Positions 55,996-64,000 of a stretch of DNA of 64,000 nt are shown one piece after another. The notes under the pieces were generated by a model. That model worked only from the letters and a program-made list of their open reading frames with translations. It did no database searches and was not told where the DNA came from. This stretch comes from Flagellimonas oceani. GTDB taxonomy: Bacteria; Bacteroidota; Bacteroidia; Flavobacteriales; Flavobacteriaceae. Positions within the stretch are counted from its first letter, which is position 1; every line of letters starts with the position of its first letter. A program made the position numbers and the translations under genes. The stretch spans positions 1,902,501-1,966,500 of the forward strand of contig NZ_CP049616.1 in assembly GCF_011068285.1 (NCBI RefSeq). The letters run 5' to 3'.

Positions 55996-57678
55996 ATGAA
56001 AAAACCGCTTGTTGTTTTGGCATTACTATCCCTATTTCTTGGTTGCAAAAAAGTTGAAAAGAAACAACAAATCACCAAAGTAGTCAAAGAAGAAGCTCCC
56101 AAAAAGGATGTGCCCTTTGTTTGGGAGGGCGCCAATATTTACTTTCTGTTGACGGATCGCTTCAACAACGGGAACCCAAACAACGATGTCAACTTTGACC
56201 GAACCGAAGAAACCGCAGTGCTCAGAGGGTTTGAAGGAGGCGATATTCAGGGAATCACAAAAAAAATTGAAGAAGGTTACTTCACCGATTTGGGGATAAA
56301 TGCCATATGGTTTACCCCGATCGTAGAACAAATCCACGGCGGCACCGACGAGGGCACGGGAAAAACCTACGGTTACCATGGCTATTGGACCAAGGACTGG
56401 ACTACCATCGACCCCAATTTCGGTACCAAAAAAGACCTATCAAACCTTGTAAAAACAGCACATAGCAAAGGAATACGTATAATATTGGACGTTGTGCTAA
56501 ACCATACCGGACCTGTTACGGAAAAGGACCCTGTTTGGCCAGATGACTGGGTAAGAACCGGCCCAACGTGTGAGTTTACTACCTACGAGAACACCACAGA
56601 ATGCACTTTAGTGGCCAACCTGCCCGATATCCTTACCGAATCGGAAGAGCCCGTGGAGCTCCCCGATGCCCTTTTGGCAAAATGGAAAGAGGAAGGCCGT
56701 TTGAGCAAGGAACTCGATGAGCTACAATTGTTTTTTGAACGCACAGGATATCCAAGGGCGCCACGTTACTACATCATTAAATGGTTGACCGACTATATCA
56801 ACGAATTTGGCGTTGACGGTTTTCGGGTGGATACCGTAAAACATGTAAACGAAAATGCATGGGCCGACCTTCACAAAGAAGCCAATTATGCGTTTGAAAT
56901 GTGGAAAAAGAAACATCAGGACGACATATTGGACGACAACCCTTTTTACATGGTGGGAGAAGTCTACAATTATGGTATTTCCAGCGGTCGAGAATTTGAT
57001 TTTGGGGATAAAAAAGTGGACTTCTTTGATTATGGATTCAAAAGTCTCATCAATTTTGAACTGAAACAGGATGCAGATGATGATTACGAGAACATCTTTA
57101 AAAAATACAACCGCCTGCTGAACAGTAAGTTAAAGGATAAGAGTGTACTCAATTATTTAACCTCCCATGATGACGGCGCACCGTATGACAAGGACAGGAC
57201 AAAACCATATAGAACCGCCAATGTATTGTTGCTCACCCCTGGGGCGTCCCAAGTGTATTATGGGGACGAAACTGCACGCAGCTTGACCATTGAGGGCACT
57301 GAAGGTGATGCCACCCTACGCTCCTTTATGAACTGGGAAGATTTGGACAGTCTGCCGGAAACCCAAAAAATACACAGGCACTGGCAAAAATTGGGTCAGT
57401 TTAGGGCCAACCACCCCGCAATAGGTGCCGGCAAGCACAAACGCTTGGCCAAATCGCCGTATGTGTTCTCAAGAACCTATGTAAGTGGCGAATACCGGGA
57501 CAAAGTTGTAGTGGGGTTGGATTTGCCCAAAGGGAAAAAATCACTCTGGGTAAAAGGCTTTTTTGGAGATGGCACCGTATTGTACGACACCTACTCCGAA
57601 ACCGAAGTGACCGTTGCCAACGGAAAGGTAATTTTGGAAAATGATTTTGATATTGCCCTACTGGAACTTGTAGAGTAG
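55996..57678 (+). CDS. Alpha-amylase family (GH13) lipoprotein
   Basis: A 560-residue protein with a lipoprotein signal peptide (LLSLFLGCKK, Cys at residue 17), so probably outer-membrane or periplasmic. GH13 conserved regions: VVLNHTGP (region I), GVDGFRVDTVKHV (nucleophile Asp), YMVGEVYNYG (acid/base Glu) and YLTSHDDGAPY (transition-state Asp). ANIYFLLTDRFNNGNPNND is typical of periplasmic or extracellular alpha-amylases. It cleaves alpha-1,4-glucans such as starch or glycogen. There is no SusC/D pair nearby. Its stop codon is 3 bases from the end of the convergent VOC gene. Confidence 0.93.
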   Translation: MKKPLVVLALLSLFLGCKKVEKKQQITKVVKEEAPKKDVPFVWEGANIYFLLTDRFNNGNPNNDVNFDRTEETAVLRGFEGGDIQGITKKIEEGYFTDLGINAIWFTPIVEQIHGGTDEGTGKTYGYHGYWTKDWTTIDPNFGTKKDLSNLVKTAHSKGIRIILDVVLNHTGPVTEKDPVWPDDWVRTGPTCEFTTYENTTECTLVANLPDILTESEEPVELPDALLAKWKEEGRLSKELDELQLFFERTGYPRAPRYYIIKWLTDYINEFGVDGFRVDTVKHVNENAWADLHKEANYAFEMWKKKHQDDILDDNPFYMVGEVYNYGISSGREFDFGDKKVDFFDYGFKSLINFELKQDADDDYENIFKKYNRLLNSKLKDKSVLNYLTSHDDGAPYDKDRTKPYRTANVLLLTPGASQVYYGDETARSLTIEGTEGDATLRSFMNWEDLDSLPETQKIHRHWQKLGQFRANHPAIGAGKHKRLAKSPYVFSRTYVSGEYRDKVVVGLDLPKGKKSLWVKGFFGDGTVLYDTYSETEVTVANGKVILENDFDIALLELVE

Positions 57679-57681
57679 TTT

Positions 57682-58062
57682 CTACTGTCTGGAATGCAAT
57701 GCAATCCTATTTCCTTCCGAATCCAAAAAAACGGCCATGTAACCTATATCCTTGCTAATATGGGTCTTGGCCTGAACAATTTTTCCTCCGTTCTTTTCAA
57801 TCCGGTCCAGTTCGTTCTGAACGTCCAAACTATTGAAATAAATGAGCGTTCCTTGGCTATCACTGGGTTTGTACCAATCCCTGTTTTGAATCAAAGAGCC
57901 CGCAGCTCCGGGTTTTCCATGGTCCGCAGGAAACCAGCCCATTTTGGTTCCCCCAAAATCCTGTAAACTTATCGCTACCTCAAAAACGGCTTCATAAAAC
58001 GTTTTGGCCCGCTCCATGTCTGCAACAGGAATCTCGAACCAGCCCACCATGTTGTAATCCAT
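57682..58062 (-). CDS. VOC superfamily (glyoxalase-like) protein
   Basis: A 126-residue cytoplasmic protein beginning NMVGWFEIPVADMERAKTFYEAVF, the standard VOC/glyoxalase opening, and ending GYMAVFLDSEGNRIALHSRQ. It belongs to the small bacterial subgroup that binds unknown ligands; no resistance or dioxygenase role can be assigned. It lies 3 bases downstream of the SRPBCC-domain gene, so the two are cotranscribed, a pairing often seen in Bacteroidota. Confidence 0.9.
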   Translation of the reverse strand: MDYNMVGWFEIPVADMERAKTFYEAVFEVAISLQDFGGTKMGWFPADHGKPGAAGSLIQNRDWYKPSDSQGTLIYFNSLDVQNELDRIEKNGGKIVQAKTHISKDIGYMAVFLDSEGNRIALHSRQ

Positions 58063-58065
58063 AAC

Positions 58066-58593
58066 TTATTTGTTTTCTAGAATTTGTTTTAAACTGTCCA
58101 AACCTTCTTCAAAATCCTTTCCCACCGCCTTGTCCATGCTCATAAACAGCATCATAATGCTCATGGGAAATACATTCTTTCCCGAAAAGCCCCAGATTAC
58201 TTTAGTCCTATCGCTGCCCACCTCCACGGTTTCGATATATGCATCCGAAGTGGATTTGAACGGTTTCAAAAACCTGAGTTCACTTTCAATACGCTTGCCC
58301 TCAACAATTTTGGTGATCTCCTGCTCCCCTTCCCCTACTTGCTTGTTGCCTTTCCATTTATTAGTGACCCCTGCCTCGCCATCGATTCCAGTGAACTCCG
58401 TTGTCATATTTGGGTCTCGCTTTCCCCATGGCGACCACTCATCCTGATTTTTCAAGGATTTCACATATGCAAAAACAACATCCTTCGGCCGGTTGATTTC
58501 AATAGCTCGGGAGACATTATAGCTTTTTGGGGCAATGGCCGCCAACAAAAGAATCAGGGCAAGTATGCCCAAAACAATATAAAGCACTATCAT
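58066..58593 (-). CDS. SRPBCC (polyketide cyclase-like) family protein with N-terminal membrane anchor
   Basis: A 175-residue protein. An N-terminal helix (residues 2-22, VLYIVLGILALILLLAAIA) is followed by a START/SRPBCC ligand-binding domain (SYNVSRAIEINRPKDVVFAYV...DEWSPWGKRDPNMTTEFTG). Such proteins bind hydrophobic ligands; the ligand is not predictable. It is the first gene of a two-gene unit with the VOC protein gene. Confidence 0.88.
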   Translation of the reverse strand: MIVLYIVLGILALILLLAAIAPKSYNVSRAIEINRPKDVVFAYVKSLKNQDEWSPWGKRDPNMTTEFTGIDGEAGVTNKWKGNKQVGEGEQEITKIVEGKRIESELRFLKPFKSTSDAYIETVEVGSDRTKVIWGFSGKNVFPMSIMMLFMSMDKAVGKDFEEGLDSLKQILENK

Positions 58594-58635
58594 AACTGTA
58601 AATGATTGGTTACCAATTAAAAATACAAAAATTAT

Positions 58636-59289
58636 CTATGCGGAAAGATATCTTTTTATGATGCCCTTTACATCTTTTATGGACTTTTTGGTCCAATCCA
58701 AACGCTTTTCGAGCACCTCCATATCGGACAATTGCCAATCCAGGTCGGAATCCCGTACCTTTTGTGCCAATTGCTGTATAATGATTGCCGCCGAAACGGA
58801 AACATTCAAACTCTCGGAAAAACCCACCATGGGAATTTTAAGAAACCCATCGGCCTGTTGCATCACCTCTTGGGACAGCCCCTGCCGCTCCGTGCCAAAA
58901 AAGATAGCGGATTTCTCCCTTGGGCAAAAGTCCGGGAGCAAAGTGGAATCATCGTGGGGCGTGGTAGCGATTATTTGATAACCATTGTCCCTTAATGTGG
59001 AAATACAATTTGTAACATTCTTATAGCGGTGCACATCTACCCATTGTTCCGCGCCCATGGCAATATTCTTGTCCAAACGTTTGCCAAATCGATTCTCCAC
59101 CACGTGCAGGTCCTGAATCCCAAAGGCATCGCAGCTACGCAGGATCGCACTGGTATTGTGCAGTTGGTATACATCCTCAACAGCAATGGCAATATGCCGG
59201 GTACGTTGCCGAAGAACATCCAAAAAACGTTGTTTGCGTTCTTCTGTCAGGTAAGATTCCAGATATGTCAACAAATCATCATCAAACAT
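58636..59289 (-). CDS. TrmH/SpoU family RNA 2'-O-methyltransferase
   Basis: A 217-residue SPOUT methyltransferase. Motifs: HIAIAVEDVYQLHNTSAILRSCDAFGIQDLHVVE (in parts, with the conserved Asn-Ala/Ser-Arg loop), KSAIFFGTERQGLSQEV and IPMVGFSESLNVSVSAAI. The N-terminal YLTEERKQRFLDVLRQRTRHIA matches tRNA (Gm18) methyltransferase TrmH. The target is probably G18 of tRNAs, though this cannot be proven from sequence. It stands alone. Confidence 0.92.
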   Translation of the reverse strand: MFDDDLLTYLESYLTEERKQRFLDVLRQRTRHIAIAVEDVYQLHNTSAILRSCDAFGIQDLHVVENRFGKRLDKNIAMGAEQWVDVHRYKNVTNCISTLRDNGYQIIATTPHDDSTLLPDFCPREKSAIFFGTERQGLSQEVMQQADGFLKIPMVGFSESLNVSVSAAIIIQQLAQKVRDSDLDWQLSDMEVLEKRLDWTKKSIKDVKGIIKRYLSA

Positions 59290-59370
59290 AAAACCAATAT
59301 AGGAAAAATTGGAAATGTTATATTAGATGCTAAATTGATATATCAAACATAAAAAAACAAATAAACCCAT

Positions 59371-60381
59371 ATGATCGCCAGAAACCTATTTATCATAGTT
59401 TGTGCTTTGCTTGGAACATCATGCATATTTGCCCAACAATCTAAAAAAACACAGAACAACCCAATTTTTGAAGGATGGTACGCCGACCCAGAAGGCATTG
59501 TATTTGGGGACACGTATTGGGTCTACCCTACTTTTTCGGACGATTACGACAAACAACTTCATTTTGATGCCTTTTCATCCAAGGATTTGGTGAATTGGGA
59601 AAAGCACGAGCGTATTTTGGACACCACCAAGATCAAATGGTTGAGACAGGCACTTTGGGCACCCTCCATCATTGAAAAAGATAGCAAGTACTATCTGTTC
59701 TTCGGTGCCAACGACATTCAACGGCCCGGAAGAAGTTCCTACGACCCCAATAACGACATCAATCATTATGGGGGCATTGGTGTGGCCGTGGCGGATAACC
59801 CGGGCGGACCTTTTGAAGATCATTTGGGCGAACCATTGATTTCCGACTTTTATAACGATGCGCAACCTATCGACCAATTTGTTTTTAAAGATGTGGACGG
59901 CACCCATTATTTCTTCTACGGGGGATGGAGCCATTGCAACTTGGGGAAACTCAATGCCGATTTTACAGGCTTTGAACCATGGGAAGATGGCAACCTTTTC
60001 AAGGAAATTACCCCGGAAGGTTATGTGGAAGGGCCATTTATGTTTTTGCGCAATGGGGTTTATTACTTTATGTGGTCGGAGGGTAATTGGACGGACGGCA
60101 GTTACAAAGTCGCCTACGCCATGGCGGATAAGCCAACAGGACCGTATCAGCGAATCGGAACCATTTTGGAATCAAAGGAAGGTGATATCGCTACCGGGGC
60201 GGGGCACCACTCCGTGATTAACAAACCGGGTACGGATGAGTGGATTATCGTGTATCACCGTAGACCCATTCCCAACAAGGACCGTGACCATCGCGTAACC
60301 TGCATGGACAAAATGGAATTTAATGCGGACGGCACCATAAAACCTGTTGTAATGACTTTTGAAGGAGTCGGGGGAAACTAG
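59371..60381 (+). CDS. Secreted GH43-like glycoside hydrolase
   Basis: A 336-residue protein with a signal peptide (IIVCALLGTSCIFAQQ; the Cys leaves a lipoprotein possible). The five-bladed propeller pattern of GH43 is visible: GWYADPEGIVFGDTYWVYPT (catalytic-base Asp), ALWAPSIIEKDSKYYLFFGA (second Asp region), GYVEGPFMFLRNGVYYFMWSEG (acid Glu) and ATGAGHHSVIN. Relatives remove arabinose, xylose or galactose residues from plant or algal polysaccharides. The exact specificity is unknown. It is isolated from other polysaccharide-utilisation genes. Confidence 0.85.
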   Translation: MIARNLFIIVCALLGTSCIFAQQSKKTQNNPIFEGWYADPEGIVFGDTYWVYPTFSDDYDKQLHFDAFSSKDLVNWEKHERILDTTKIKWLRQALWAPSIIEKDSKYYLFFGANDIQRPGRSSYDPNNDINHYGGIGVAVADNPGGPFEDHLGEPLISDFYNDAQPIDQFVFKDVDGTHYFFYGGWSHCNLGKLNADFTGFEPWEDGNLFKEITPEGYVEGPFMFLRNGVYYFMWSEGNWTDGSYKVAYAMADKPTGPYQRIGTILESKEGDIATGAGHHSVINKPGTDEWIIVYHRRPIPNKDRDHRVTCMDKMEFNADGTIKPVVMTFEGVGGN

Positions 60382-60415
60382 AGTTATACCGATAGGAACA
60401 CAAGGTACAAGTCCA

Positions 60416-60440
60416 CTTTGACCAAATAATTTGGTCAAAG
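60416..60440. promoter_or_regulatory. Perfect 12-bp inverted repeat, candidate operator upstream of doxX-gpx-ohrR
   Basis: CTTTGACCAAAT, one centre base, then ATTTGGTCAAAG. With no loop and no T-run it is not a terminator. It lies 45 bases upstream of the predicted -7 element of an operon that ends with a MarR/OhrR-type regulator gene, an obvious candidate to bind it. Confidence 0.6.
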
Positions 60441-60485
60441 GCAGATGACCATTTCCCTACATTTCGTTTTTCGGTTTAAACTTCA

Positions 60486-60493
60486 TACATTTG
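60486..60493 (+). promoter_or_regulatory. Predicted -7 element of the doxX-gpx-ohrR operon
   Basis: TACATTTG (TAnnTTTG) ends 30 bases before the DoxX ATG at 60524. It overlaps a possible in-frame TTG start at 60491, which is therefore not used. Confidence 0.55.
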
Positions 60494-60523
60494 TATCGCA
60501 CACGATTTAATCCTTTACGATAC

Positions 60524-60946
60524 ATGAAAACTACTTTATTTCAGAAAATAATGCGGATAGTCCTCGGAGGTATGATGGTTTTGGCCGGTATAGGCCATCT
60601 CACGTTCCAAAGAGAAGAGTTTCAAGCCCAAGTGCCAAGGTGGCTGCCCAGCAGCCCAGAATTCATGGACTTTGTGGTTGTAGCATCGGGTGTGGTGGAA
60701 ATAGCCCTCGGTTTGGCCATGATTTTCCTTTGGAAGCACCAAGTAAAAGTAGGGATTGTACTTGCCCTATTCTATGTCCTTATTTTCCCGGGCAATATAT
60801 CGCAATACACCAACGGAATCGATGCTTTTGGGCTGGACACCGATCAAAAACGATTGATTCGACTGTTCTTTCAACCTGTGCTGATTTTTTGGGCATTATG
60901 GTCCACTGGAGCTTTGAAACATTTGATGAACAAATCCAAAAATTGA
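60524..60946 (+). CDS. DoxX family membrane protein
   Basis: A 140-residue inner-membrane protein starting at the ATG at 60524 ([28 protein letters not shown]). Four hydrophobic helices are visible. [22 protein letters not shown] and [17 protein letters not shown] match DoxX/MauE-like quinol- or redox-associated proteins. The role is unknown, but members are linked to oxidative stress. It is the first of three same-strand genes: the glutathione peroxidase gene follows after 1 base and the OhrR-like regulator gene next. Confidence 0.88.
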   Translation: MKTTLFQKIMRIVLGGMMVLAGIGHLTFQREEFQAQVPRWLPSSPEFMDFVVVASGVVEIALGLAMIFLWKHQVKVGIVLALFYVLIFPGNISQYTNGIDAFGLDTDQKRLIRLFFQPVLIFWALWSTGALKHLMNKSKN

Positions 60947-60947
60947 C

Positions 60948-61433
60948 ATGGAGACACCTTCTTTCTATGATTTTGAGGCCAATGGCCTGACTGGTGAAAA
61001 AATGAAACTGGACCAATTCAAGGGCAAGGTCGTTTTAGTTGTAAATACCGCTAGCGCCTGTGGGTTGACCCCACAATATGAAGGGCTGGAAAAGCTATAT
61101 CAAAAATACAAGGACAGGGGATTTGTGGTCCTTGGTTTTCCTTGTAATCAGTTTGGCAACCAAGAAGAGGGGACCTCCGAAGAAATTCAGCAATTCTGTC
61201 AAGTAAACTACGGTGTAAGTTTTCCCATGTTCGAAAAAATCGAAGTGAACGGAAAAAAAGCACACCCAATCTTCAAATTCCTAAAATCCAAACTTTCCGG
61301 CGGCCTGCTCGGAAGCAAGATCAAATGGAATTTCACCAAGTTTTTACTGGATAAGGATGGGGTTCCCGTAAAAAGGTTCGGACCAACATCAGTGCCAAAA
61401 GAGATTGAAAAGGATATCGAAAAACTATTGTGA
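60948..61433 (+). CDS. Glutathione peroxidase-family thiol peroxidase
   Basis: A 161-residue protein. The active site [12 protein letters not shown] has Cys38 in place of selenocysteine. [13 protein letters not shown] (Gln of the catalytic tetrad; second Cys) and [14 protein letters not shown] (Trp, Asn) complete the active-site set. It reduces hydrogen and lipid peroxides, with thioredoxin more likely than glutathione as donor in this non-seleno group. It lies between the doxX and OhrR-like genes, so the operon looks like a peroxide-defence unit. Confidence 0.95.
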   Translation: METPSFYDFEANGLTGEKMKLDQFKGKVVLVVNTASACGLTPQYEGLEKLYQKYKDRGFVVLGFPCNQFGNQEEGTSEEIQQFCQVNYGVSFPMFEKIEVNGKKAHPIFKFLKSKLSGGLLGSKIKWNFTKFLLDKDGVPVKRFGPTSVPKEIEKDIEKLL

Positions 61434-61441
61434 CCAAAAAT

Positions 61442-61891
61442 ATGAATGCCCCCGAACTTTATTTGGAGAACCAACTTTGTTTTCCATTGTACGCCGCATC
61501 TCGGCTGACCACAAAAATTTATGGCCCCTACCTTGAGGAATTAGGGATTACCTATCCACAATACCTGGTACTGCTGATTCTATGGCAGCATAACGACCAA
61601 AGCGTAAAAAAAATTGGCCAACAGCTGTATTTGGAATCCAACACACTTACCCCCTTGCTAAAACGACTGGAGCAAAAGCAACTCATTGAACGCAACCGCT
61701 CCACAACAGATGAGCGCACGGTTATGATCTCATTGACAAAAGCAGGAAAAGTACTGAAGAAAAAGGCCAAACAAGTTCCCGAAAAAATCATAGCCTCCTT
61801 TGGGGATGACACCATTTCCGAAAAAGAAATCGTCACCTTCCAGAAAACTTTGTTTAAATTATTGGAGGTGCTCAATGCCAAGACTTCTTAA
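61442..61891 (+). CDS. MarR family regulator, OhrR-like
   Basis: A 149-residue regulator starting MNAPELYLENQLCFPLYAASR; a GTG at 61430 overlapping the upstream stop codon is an alternative start. Cys13 in QLCFPLYAASR aligns with the redox-sensing cysteine of OhrR, which is oxidised by organic hydroperoxides and releases DNA. The winged helix (KIGQQLYLESNTLTPLLKRLEQKQLIERNRSTTDERTVM, in parts) is complete. It is encoded at the end of the doxX-gpx operon and is the likely binder of the palindrome at 60416-60440. Confidence 0.9.
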   Translation: MNAPELYLENQLCFPLYAASRLTTKIYGPYLEELGITYPQYLVLLILWQHNDQSVKKIGQQLYLESNTLTPLLKRLEQKQLIERNRSTTDERTVMISLTKAGKVLKKKAKQVPEKIIASFGDDTISEKEIVTFQKTLFKLLEVLNAKTS

Positions 61892-61923
61892 ACCTGTTTA
61901 ATTTTTTCCAGACTTTTGATGGG

Positions 61924-61931
61924 TACATTTG
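61924..61931 (+). promoter_or_regulatory. Predicted -7 element of the DJ-1/PfpI lipoprotein gene
   Basis: TACATTTG (TAnnTTTG) ends 30 bases before the ATG, the same spacing as for doxX. Confidence 0.5.
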
Positions 61932-61961
61932 TATTGGATAATAATTAAATAACAATGTTTT

Positions 61962-62708
61962 ATGAGAACCTCCTTTGTGCTATTTTTTGCCCTTTTAGTG
62001 TTTAGCTGCAACACAAAACAGTCCACAGATTCCAAGAAAGAAGCAATTGTGGAAACCCAATCCCCATCCGATACGTTGACCAAACATTTAAAACCGTTTA
62101 AACAAGACCTGCCCACCATCGGGCTTTTAATGTACAACGGGGTGCTCCAAAGCGAAGTGGTAGCTACTTCCGACGTTTTCGCAAAACCATCGGCCGATGG
62201 AGAACAACTCTTCAACGTTATCACCATAGCCGAGACAGAAAACCCAATAACCACCGAGGAGGGCATGCATTTTGTTCCCGATTATACCTTTGATGATTGC
62301 CCTAAATTGACCGCTTTGTTCGTTCCCAGCGCTTATGATATGTATGCACAGGTGCACAATGAAAAAATAGTGGAATTCATCAAAAAGAAAAACAACGAAA
62401 CCGAATATACGGTGAGCAACTGTGCCGGGGCACACCTCATTGGCGCGTCTGGAATTGCGGACGGAAAGAAAATCGTAACTTGGATAGGCGGTGGCAAACA
62501 ACTTCAAAAGGATTACCCCAACTTAAAAGTTCAGGACGATAGTTTGGTAACCTTTGTGAAAGATGGAAAATTTTACTCGTCCAACGGCAACTTGGCAAGC
62601 TATATATCCGCATTGAACCTTTTGGAAACCATGACAAGCAAAGAGCATCGCACATTTGTGGAAAGCTATTTATATTTGGACCGTCTCCAAAACTGGAAAG
62701 AAGACTAG
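61962..62708 (+). CDS. DJ-1/PfpI family lipoprotein
   Basis: A 248-residue protein with a lipoprotein signal peptide (ALLVFSCNTK, Cys at residue 17). The DJ-1/PfpI (class I glutamine amidotransferase-like) domain follows: PTIGLLMYNGVLQSEVVATSDVF, a central LTALFVPS, and the nucleophile elbow TVSNCAGAHLIGASGIADGK with the reactive Cys. Most DJ-1 proteins are cytoplasmic, so a lipid-anchored one is less usual, although known in Bacteroidota. Chaperone, deglycase or hydratase activity cannot be decided from sequence. Confidence 0.88.
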   Translation: MRTSFVLFFALLVFSCNTKQSTDSKKEAIVETQSPSDTLTKHLKPFKQDLPTIGLLMYNGVLQSEVVATSDVFAKPSADGEQLFNVITIAETENPITTEEGMHFVPDYTFDDCPKLTALFVPSAYDMYAQVHNEKIVEFIKKKNNETEYTVSNCAGAHLIGASGIADGKKIVTWIGGGKQLQKDYPNLKVQDDSLVTFVKDGKFYSSNGNLASYISALNLLETMTSKEHRTFVESYLYLDRLQNWKED

Positions 62709-62729
62709 TTTTGAATAAAAACCAAGAAT

Positions 62730-63425
62730 ATGTCCAAACCAAAAATCGTAGTACTTACCGGAGCTGGAATGAGCGCCGAAAGCGGCCTCAAAACCTTTCG
62801 TGACGAAAATGGACTTTGGGAAGGACACGATGTTATGGAAGTCGCATCGCCGCAAGGATTTGCCCGCAACCCAGAGTTGGTGCTTGAGTTTTACAACCAA
62901 CGAAGAAGGCAATTATTGGAGGTTTCCCCAAACAAAGGCCATGTGGCACTGGCAGAACTGGAACAAGATTTTGATGTGAGCATTGTTACCCAAAATGTGG
63001 ACAATCTTCACGAACAGGCCGGGAGCTCCCATGTAGTGCACCTGCACGGGGAATTGTTCAAAGTTCGAAGCACAGTGGATGAAAACCATGTTCTGGATTG
63101 GAAAAAAGATTTGGTTTTGGGGAATTTGGACGATAATGGCCATCAGTTGCGACCACATATAGTGTGGTTCGGCGAAATGGTTCCAATGCTTGAAACTGCA
63201 GCGGAAATTACCCAAACAGCGGAAATATTGATCATTGTCGGCACTTCCATGCAGGTGTATCCAGCGGCAAGTCTGATTCATTATGCACCCAAACAAACAC
63301 CTATTTACTTTATTGATCCCAAACCCAATATCCGGTCCACCGATTTTGACAACCTTACCATCATCCCCAAAACCGCTGCAATCGGTATTACAGAATTGGC
63401 CGATCAACTTAAACATCGCAGATGA
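62730..63425 (+). CDS. Zinc-less sirtuin, NAD-dependent protein deacylase
   Basis: A 231-residue sirtuin. NAD-binding GAGMSAESGLKTFRD, TQNVDNLHEQAG and the catalytic His in VHLHGEL are intact. FYNQRRRQL holds the Tyr-x-x-Arg pair that in SIRT5/CobB recognises succinyl- and malonyl-lysine. The four zinc-binding cysteines of typical sirtuins are absent: the region after the catalytic His reads KVRSTVDENHVLDWKKDL and contains none. It lies 21 bases after the DJ-1 gene and overlaps the next gene by 4 bases (ATGA). It probably removes acyl groups from metabolic enzymes. Confidence 0.92.
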   Translation: MSKPKIVVLTGAGMSAESGLKTFRDENGLWEGHDVMEVASPQGFARNPELVLEFYNQRRRQLLEVSPNKGHVALAELEQDFDVSIVTQNVDNLHEQAGSSHVVHLHGELFKVRSTVDENHVLDWKKDLVLGNLDDNGHQLRPHIVWFGEMVPMLETAAEITQTAEILIIVGTSMQVYPAASLIHYAPKQTPIYFIDPKPNIRSTDFDNLTIIPKTAAIGITELADQLKHRR

Positions 63426-63994
63426 ACCGTGAGGAACTTCATATTGCGCTTAATTCAGGAAGAATATCCAAATCTCAAATTGATGGATTGGTCAAGGAGT
63501 TGCAAGCAGCTCCACAACTGGCACAAACCCTCTATAATGAAGTTTTACTCGAAGACAAAAAAGGGACCTTCAACGCGAGTTGGACCTTCGACCATTTAAT
63601 GCGCAAGGAACTGCCCTATATCCTTCCCTTTATTGATGATTTTGTGGATGGTTTATCGGATTTAAAGTCCGAATCCTGCATTCGTCCCATCGCCCACGTT
63701 TGCGAAATGGTCAGCGAACGCTATTTCAAGAAAAAAGATCCCGTTTTCGTCCAAAATATTTCGGACAAACAGTTGAACAAAATGGTGACCTCTTGTTTTG
63801 ATTGGCTCATTGGCCCCATGAACGTTGCACCAAAGGTATTCGCCATGACAAGTCTTTATTATCTTGGGCTAAAGTTTGGTTGGGTGCATTCCGAACTCAA
63901 ACTGGTTTTGGAGGACAGCTACGCCTCGGGAACCACAGGATACAGGAACCGGGCAAAAAAAACTCTGGATAAGTTGGCCAAATTGGGTGTCTAA
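63422..63994 (+). CDS. Flavobacterial helical protein of unknown function
   Basis: A 190-residue protein, entirely helical by pattern (e.g. LVKELQAAPQLAQTLYNEVL, NVAPKVFAMTSLYYLGL), resembling a short HEAT-like array. Homologues I recall are annotated adenylosuccinate lyase because they often precede purB, but no lyase signature (SSxMPxKxNP) is present, so I do not use that name. Its ATG overlaps the sirtuin stop codon (ATGA), giving translational coupling. The gene ends 6 bases before the window edge. Confidence 0.75.
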   Translation: MNREELHIALNSGRISKSQIDGLVKELQAAPQLAQTLYNEVLLEDKKGTFNASWTFDHLMRKELPYILPFIDDFVDGLSDLKSESCIRPIAHVCEMVSERYFKKKDPVFVQNISDKQLNKMVTSCFDWLIGPMNVAPKVFAMTSLYYLGLKFGWVHSELKLVLEDSYASGTTGYRNRAKKTLDKLAKLGV

Positions 63995-64000
63995 ACCGCG

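Noticed and set aside
60416..60440. The palindrome considered as the terminator of the GH43 gene
   Set aside because: It has a one-base centre, AT-rich arms and no T-run on either side, unlike every other terminator in the window.

Overview
The window is a chromosomal segment of a Bacteroidota bacterium, almost certainly a marine member of the Flavobacteriaceae (Muricauda/Allomuricauda-like; the genus cannot be proven from the sequence). Indicators are: promoters with the Bacteroidota -7 element TAnnTTTG, start codons mostly without Shine-Dalgarno sequences, TonB-dependent receptors with carboxypeptidase-regulatory domains, a T9SS C-terminal sorting domain, SprB-type repeats, monomeric isocitrate dehydrogenase, an HAD-SerA fusion and several DUF families typical of the group. 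I see no rRNA, tRNA, CRISPR array, prophage or intact insertion sequence.

Layout. 1-8.1 kb: end of a low-molecular-weight tyrosine phosphatase, an RsmI-like methylase, a lysozyme-like secreted protein, a minus-strand operon dapF-GNAT-mltG, then htrA, a long-form GAPDH and a coiled-coil membrane protein. 8.1-12.2 kb: trmD, rplS, a 0.6-kb non-coding stretch ending in a strong terminator, and monomeric icd. 12.3-22.4 kb: a TonB receptor with a DUF4249 lipoprotein, a gluconate-type permease, small membrane/DUF genes, an M42 aminopeptidase, a NUDIX hydrolase, hisS, and DUF6495 and DUF4168 genes.

22.4-39.2 kb is the accessory and most interesting part: six minus-strand genes encoding very large exported proteins. 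In transcription order they are an outer-membrane beta-barrel (36939-38939), a 1174-residue exported multidomain protein ending in a BURPS668_1122-type nucleic-acid deaminase (33369-36893), an 81-residue overlapping gene that is probably its immunity protein (33137-33382), a 1612-residue beta-rich protein, a fibronectin-III protein, and a SprB-repeat protein with a T9SS tail. The two transcription units are each preceded by three 21-bp-spaced direct repeats that fit the LytTR operator pattern. The cluster is bracketed by an intact DUF6495 gene and a decayed copy of that gene's 5' end in the same orientation. I read it as a polymorphic-toxin/surface-export system inserted beside DUF6495, with an exchangeable AT-rich toxin-immunity tip.

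39.2-64 kb is largely core: an Oar-like TonB receptor, the rpsF-rpsR-rplI operon, an orphan LytTR response regulator, nadC-yihY-DUF2147-priA, rlmH, the HAD-SerA fusion, rdgB, a DEAD-box helicase, an alpha-amylase lipoprotein, a GH43 glycosidase, a DoxX-glutathione peroxidase-OhrR operon with a long perfect palindrome upstream, a DJ-1/PfpI lipoprotein, a zinc-less sirtuin and a flavobacterial protein of unknown function.
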